Made by a program: the position numbers and the translations under genes. From NCBI RefSeq assembly GCF_001426865.1, contig NZ_LMFO01000032.1:213536-277535 (forward strand): a stretch of 64,000 nt of DNA. Reading direction: 5' to 3'. Below are positions 60,767 through 64,000 of this stretch, piece by piece (the stretch's first letter is position 1; the number at the start of each line of letters is the position of its first letter). The notes under the pieces were generated by a model. The model searched no databases. It saw nothing but the letters and a program-made list of their open reading frames with translations, and was not told the DNA's origin. This stretch comes from Paenibacillus sp. Root52 (lineage in GTDB: Bacteria; Bacillota; Bacilli; Paenibacillales; Paenibacillaceae).

Positions 60767-61525
60767 ATGATGAGATCTAACGGACGAAACAGCGAACAGC
60801 TGCGGCCGATGAATTTAACAATTAACACGAATAAATACGCTGAAGGTTCTGTACTGATTGAAGTCGGAGATACCAAGGTGATTTGTACAGCTACAGTAGA
60901 GGAACGTGTTCCTCCCTTTATGAAAGGCCAAGGAAAAGGCTGGGTAACAGCAGAGTATTCCATGTTGCCACGTGCAACACATACTCGGAATCAACGTGAA
61001 GCCAATCGTGGTAAATTGACTGGGCGCACGATGGAAATTCAGCGTCTAATTGGCCGGGCACTGCGTTCGGTTGTTAATCTGCAGGCGCTTGGTGAGCGCA
61101 CGATTACGCTCGATTGTGATGTTATCCAAGCAGATGGAGGCACGCGTACAACGTCCATTACCGGATCGTTTGTTGCTCTGGCACTCGCTGTAAACAAAAT
61201 CGCACAACAGCACAAACTGCAAGTATTCCCAATTACAGACTTCATTGCAGCGGTAAGTGTGGGTGTTGTAGGTGAACAGCCTGTGCTGGATCTGAATTAC
61301 GATGAAGACTCCAAAGCTAAGGTTGATATGAACCTAGTGATGACAGGCAGCGGGAAGTATGTAGAATTACAAGGAACAGGTGAAGAAGCTCCCTTTGACC
61401 GTCGTGAATTGAATACGATGCTGGAACTGGGTGAGCAAGGAATCCTGGAAATGATTGAGCGGCAAAAAGAAGTGCTTGGACCGATTGCACTCAAAATTGG
61501 TGCACGCGGCTTAGGGGAAGCTTAA
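60767..61525 (+). CDS. rph: Ribonuclease PH
   Basis: A 252-residue phosphorolytic 3'-5' exoribonuclease trimming tRNA precursors. Diagnostic stretches are LIEVGDTKVICTATVEERVP, GWVTAEYSMLPRATHTRNQR and GRTMEIQRLIGRALRSVVNL. DVIQADGGTRTTSITGSFVA follows, with the phosphate/active-site residues. AGGAGG lies five bases before the ATG. It lies between gerM and rdgB; rdgB starts two bases after its stop, so they are co-transcribed. Confidence 0.97.
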   Translation: MMRSNGRNSEQLRPMNLTINTNKYAEGSVLIEVGDTKVICTATVEERVPPFMKGQGKGWVTAEYSMLPRATHTRNQREANRGKLTGRTMEIQRLIGRALRSVVNLQALGERTITLDCDVIQADGGTRTTSITGSFVALALAVNKIAQQHKLQVFPITDFIAAVSVGVVGEQPVLDLNYDEDSKAKVDMNLVMTGSGKYVELQGTGEEAPFDRRELNTMLELGEQGILEMIERQKEVLGPIALKIGARGLGEA

Positions 61526-61527
61526 AC

Positions 61528-62151
61528 ATGAGCTTGGATAGTTCCATCATCATTGTTGCTACCCGTAATCAAGGTAAAGTAAGGGAGTTCGCTCATGCCT
61601 TTGCTCCCCTTGGTAAAGAGGTCAAAAGCATGTTTGATTATCCTGAACTACCGGATGTCGTTGAAGATGGCGTAACATTTGCGGAGAATGCGTGGAAGAA
61701 AGCCAAAACCGTAGGGGATGCACTTGGACTTCCGGTACTGGCTGACGATTCGGGGTTATGTGTTGATCTATTAGACGGAGATCCAGGGGTGTATTCAGCA
61801 AGATATGCAGGTGAAGGGGCAACGGATACTCAGAACAATGCTAAATTGCTGGATGCGCTTGAAACGTTGAAATCTGGGGAAGATACAGAGCAACCATTGC
61901 TCAGCCCCGCACGTTTTGTCTGTGCGTTGGTACTATATGATCCAGCAACGGGAGATAAGTTTGAGGTGGAAGGCACTGCGGAAGGCTGGATTACCGCTGA
62001 AGCAGCAGGTGCTGGTGGCTTTGGATATGATCCACTCTTCTATGTGCCTGAGTACGAGATGACTATGGCTGAATTGACGCTTGAACAGAAACAAGCTATC
62101 AGTCACCGCGGCCATGCACTAAGAGCACTCGTTTCTAGACTAGCAACGTAA
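61528..62151 (+). CDS. rdgB: XTP/dITP diphosphatase (RdgB/HAM1 family)
   Basis: A 207-residue housecleaning enzyme hydrolysing non-canonical purine NTPs to monophosphates. Motifs: VATRNQGKVREF (about 10), LADDSGLCVDLLDGDPGVYS (about 71) with SARYAGEGATD, AGAGGFGYDPLFYVPE (about 155) and the C-terminal ISHRGHALRAL. The GGGGAAG within the end of rph serves as ribosome binding site. A terminator follows. It is slightly longer than usual because of a short insert (SGEDTEQPLLSPAR, about 113). Confidence 0.96.
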   Translation: MSLDSSIIIVATRNQGKVREFAHAFAPLGKEVKSMFDYPELPDVVEDGVTFAENAWKKAKTVGDALGLPVLADDSGLCVDLLDGDPGVYSARYAGEGATDTQNNAKLLDALETLKSGEDTEQPLLSPARFVCALVLYDPATGDKFEVEGTAEGWITAEAAGAGGFGYDPLFYVPEYEMTMAELTLEQKQAISHRGHALRALVSRLAT

Positions 62152-62456
62152 AGAGGTTTGCCTAAACGTTTGGCTTGCAATGAACAGATGCATTGTTAAG
62201 TCTACATCGGTTCTACAAGAACTGAAGCATGAACAGTAGGGTACGTCATTTTAAGCAATGACCACCCTACCGTTGGTGCTTTTTTTGTGTTTTCAATGAG
62301 AACATGAGTTCTTATACCTAAGATTACCAATTGAAGCTTTGCACGTTTGAGAATCGAGTTGGGACTAGAGTTGGAAGAAGTTGCAAGCTTCATACGGGAT
62401 GGGGTAACATTCAAGATAACGATCAATTATTGAACTCAAACGGAGGGATTTGGCGT
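62152..62456. other. Intergenic region with inverted repeats before the LRR gene
   Basis: About 300 bases without a supported gene. It holds the rdgB terminator, a palindrome AGAAC-atga-GTTCT (62299-62312), and a GAAGCTTTGC...GCAAGCTTC inverted repeat (62333-62391, 40-base loop). These may be operator or leader elements of the STM4015-like gene. Some upstream in-frame codons precede that gene, but they lack a binding site. Confidence 0.4.
62236..62288 (+). terminator. Terminator of rph-rdgB
   Basis: GTAGGGT-ac-GTCATT pairs with AATGAC-c-ACCCTAC. The T7 run comes after a ten-base spacer (CGTTGGTGC). The shifted U-tract makes the mechanism less certain, although the stem is stable. Confidence 0.6.
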
Positions 62457-63299
62457 ATGCAAGAAGTGAAGCTTACAGTTTCTTATGATGACTATGAGAA
62501 TGGAATTCGAATTGAGAATTTAATTGAAGAACTTGCCGCCAAACCGGAAAGTCGCATACTCGAAAGTTTGGTCATCGGAGATTGGGGACAGGCATACGAG
62601 AGTTCACCCGATGGTTTCGTTTCTAAGCTTGTTGAGCTGGCTCCAAATTTCCCATCGCTGAAGAAATTGTTTATCGGTGATATGGGTTTCGAAGAGTGTG
62701 AGGTATCGTGGATTATCCAAACGGATCTAACTCCACTATTAAGAACTTTCCCTCAATTAACATCGTTTTGGATTAAAGGGAGTAATGACTTAAGTTTGGA
62801 ACCGTTGGAGCATGCAAACCTTGAAGAACTGGTGATTATTTGTGGAGGCTTACCGAAAAAAGTATTATCCTCCGTTACTCATGCCCATTTACCTGAGCTA
62901 CGGAAGCTGGAGTTATATTTGGGTGTCGAAGATTATGGCTTCGATGGTTCATTGGAGGATGTAAGCCCGCTGTTTGAACAGGGAAGATTCCCGAAACTAG
63001 TGTATTTGGGGCTAAAAGATAGTGAGATTCAGGATGAAATCGCGCAGGGGATTGCTGAGGCTCCTATTCTAGATCAACTTGAAGTTTTGGATCTCTCCCA
63101 AGGCACTTTATCCGATGTAGGGGCTAAAGCTCTACTAGCTAGCGACAAGATCAAAACATTAAAGCATCTCGATCTGAGCTATCACTATATGACCGACGAA
63201 ATGCTCATTCAATGGAAACGTTCAGGTATCTCAGTGGATGTGAGTGATCAGCAGCAAAGCGATGAAGATGACTGGCGGTATCCGTCTTTGACGGAATAA
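62457..63299 (+). CDS. STM4015-like leucine-rich repeat protein
   Basis: A 280-residue protein with leucine-rich repeats. An N-terminal part (LTVSYDDYENGIRIENLIEE) is followed by regular repeats such as FPSLKKLFIGDMGFEE, LEELVIICGGLPKKV, FPKLVYLGLKDSEIQDE, LEVLDLSQGTLSD and LKHLDLSYHYMTDEM. The overall pattern resembles the STM4015 family of Salmonella and some Gram-positive bacteria. GGAGGG lies nine bases before the ATG. The ATP-grasp-like gene starts two bases after its stop. The family function is unknown; LRRs suggest a recognition or scaffold role. Confidence 0.75.
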   Translation: MQEVKLTVSYDDYENGIRIENLIEELAAKPESRILESLVIGDWGQAYESSPDGFVSKLVELAPNFPSLKKLFIGDMGFEECEVSWIIQTDLTPLLRTFPQLTSFWIKGSNDLSLEPLEHANLEELVIICGGLPKKVLSSVTHAHLPELRKLELYLGVEDYGFDGSLEDVSPLFEQGRFPKLVYLGLKDSEIQDEIAQGIAEAPILDQLEVLDLSQGTLSDVGAKALLASDKIKTLKHLDLSYHYMTDEMLIQWKRSGISVDVSDQQQSDEDDWRYPSLTE

Positions 63300-63301
63300 A
63301 G

Positions 63302-64000
63302 GTGAGCGATCTAGAGCGCCCTTTACTGCTTATTGGGAATCCGGATAATCGACGGACATTTGCCTTGCAACAAGCAAGATTGAGGCAAGGGTTGAAGCCT
63401 GCCATGGTATTGTCTTATATTGATCTGCTTCAGACGTGGCGGCAAGGTGCAACACTCGCAGAAGTAGTTTCAGAAGCGATCTTACAAGGTGAAGGCCGAG
63501 AAGATGCTGGAGATTATGCGTTTTTCATACGAGTGGATGCACCGGGCGAGAACTGGAATGTGGAACGTGAACTATTGTCTCTGGGTGCGAGTGTGTACTC
63601 GCCGCTTCAGCGGGATGATAACCGTATGATGGTTACGCGAGAACAAGCGTTGTTGCTGGAGCAGGAGTGGGGGCGAATTTACGCACCTGCTCAATGGTTT
63701 GACGGCTGGAGGGCGTGTTTGGAACGAATAGATAAGGAAGTTCAGCAATTCTTCCCATCTGCTCGCTTTTTGAACCATCCTACTGACATCATAACCATGT
63801 TTGATAAAAGGCAATGCCAGCAGCAATTGTCTGCTCATGGAGTGACCGTGCCACCTTCGCTTCAAACTGATGTTCCGATTCGGAATTATGATGAATTACG
63901 TGCGGCTATGCGGTCTGAGGGGATGCATCGTGTATTTGTTAAACTCGCTTGTGGCTCAGGCGCTTCAGGTGTTGTAGCGTATCAGTTCAACCCACGAACA
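63302..64000 (+). CDS. STM4014-like ATP-grasp-type protein, partial at the window edge
   Basis: The frame stays open for 233 codons to the right edge, so the gene is cut by the window. It starts at GTG two bases after the LRR gene, with GACGGA before it. The N-terminus is LERPLLLIGNPDNRRTFALQ. FLNHPTDIITMFDKRQCQQQL (about 155-175), SAHGVTVPPSL and VFVKLACGSGASGVVAYQ (about 210-230) look like the start of an ATP-grasp nucleotide site. This matches my recollection of the STM4014 family, always next to STM4015-like genes. It may ligate a carboxylate to an amine in a peptide-like product. Identification is from context and motif, not from a search. Confidence 0.7.
   Translation, partial: MSDLERPLLLIGNPDNRRTFALQQARLRQGLKPAMVLSYIDLLQTWRQGATLAEVVSEAILQGEGREDAGDYAFFIRVDAPGENWNVERELLSLGASVYSPLQRDDNRMMVTREQALLLEQEWGRIYAPAQWFDGWRACLERIDKEVQQFFPSARFLNHPTDIITMFDKRQCQQQLSAHGVTVPPSLQTDVPIRNYDELRAAMRSEGMHRVFVKLACGSGASGVVAYQFNPRT

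Noticed and set aside
1..64000. CRISPR arrays, tRNA or rRNA genes, insertion sequences, prophage
   Set aside because: No regularly spaced repeats, cloverleaf-like segments, rRNA signatures, transposase or integrase genes were recognised on reading both strands.

Overview
The window looks like chromosomal DNA of a Paenibacillus-type, endospore-forming, low-to-mid GC Firmicute. The evidence is a near-canonical GerE regulator, a YhcN/YlaJ-type sporulation lipoprotein, the gerM-rph-rdgB gene order also known from Bacillus, an SLH (S-layer) protein, LplB/YtcP/LplA-type ABC sugar transporters with a YesN-type AraC regulator, strong GGAGG ribosome binding sites and Firmicute-style U-tailed terminators. 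No rRNA, tRNA, CRISPR array, transposase or prophage was seen.

Layout. 1-11.3 kb: three glycosyltransferases (one GT2, two GT4), a decayed small gene, a 14-TM drug-type MFS exporter, and a minus-strand pair coding for an SLH protein and a very large secreted protein. 11.6-15.9 kb: a Gld-type ABC exporter operon (ATPase, permease, GldG-like, DUF4340). 16-19 kb: sporulation genes (YhcN-like lipoprotein, gerE) and an unrecognised two-gene unit. 19.2-22.7 kb: amino-sugar catabolism (RpiR regulator, nagB, nagA) and a small unknown gene.

22.8-30.3 kb is the most unusual block. It holds three CgeB-like glycosyltransferase paralogues alternating with three NodB-type polysaccharide deacetylases, then a GT2, a SleB/CwlJ-like cortex hydrolase without a signal peptide, and a Mur ligase lacking the usual N-terminal domain. 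The genes overlap by 1-16 bp at several junctions. I read it as a candidate spore-envelope or cell-wall glycan system; its chemistry is not obvious.

30.4-34.9 kb: oleate hydratase with a TetR-type regulator, then an M20 dipeptidase, with odd repeats and an A/C-rich tract between them. 35.1-51.2 kb: a polysaccharide utilisation locus (AraC/YesN sensor-regulator, two permeases, binding lipoprotein, GH106-like, GH43, Gfo/Idh/MocA oxidoreductase, deacetylase, GH105) that fits rhamnogalacturonan or another pectic side-chain polymer. 51.6-56.9 kb: DUF72, methyltransferase and MBL hydrolase genes, then a secreted protein + ApbE + ferric-reductase-like operon suggesting extracytoplasmic flavinylation. 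57.0-58.6 kb: a visibly AT-rich two-gene islet whose second gene carries a PD-(D/E)XK nuclease motif and a Cys/His cluster, a possible defence cassette. 58.7-62.2 kb: PgpA/YutG-like protein, gerM, rph, rdgB. 62.4 kb to the right edge: an LRR protein and the start of an ATP-grasp-like protein resembling the STM4015/STM4014 families, probably the beginning of a five-gene STM4011-4015-type cluster.

A dispersed repeat of about 180 bp with conserved ends and a variable core occurs at 41.2 and 51.4 kb, with an internally deleted copy at 59.4 kb. A separate 113-bp near-palindrome lies at 33.4 kb. Two genes (GH105 and DUF72) have their best ribosome-binding-site spacing at AUU/AUC rather than a standard start codon.
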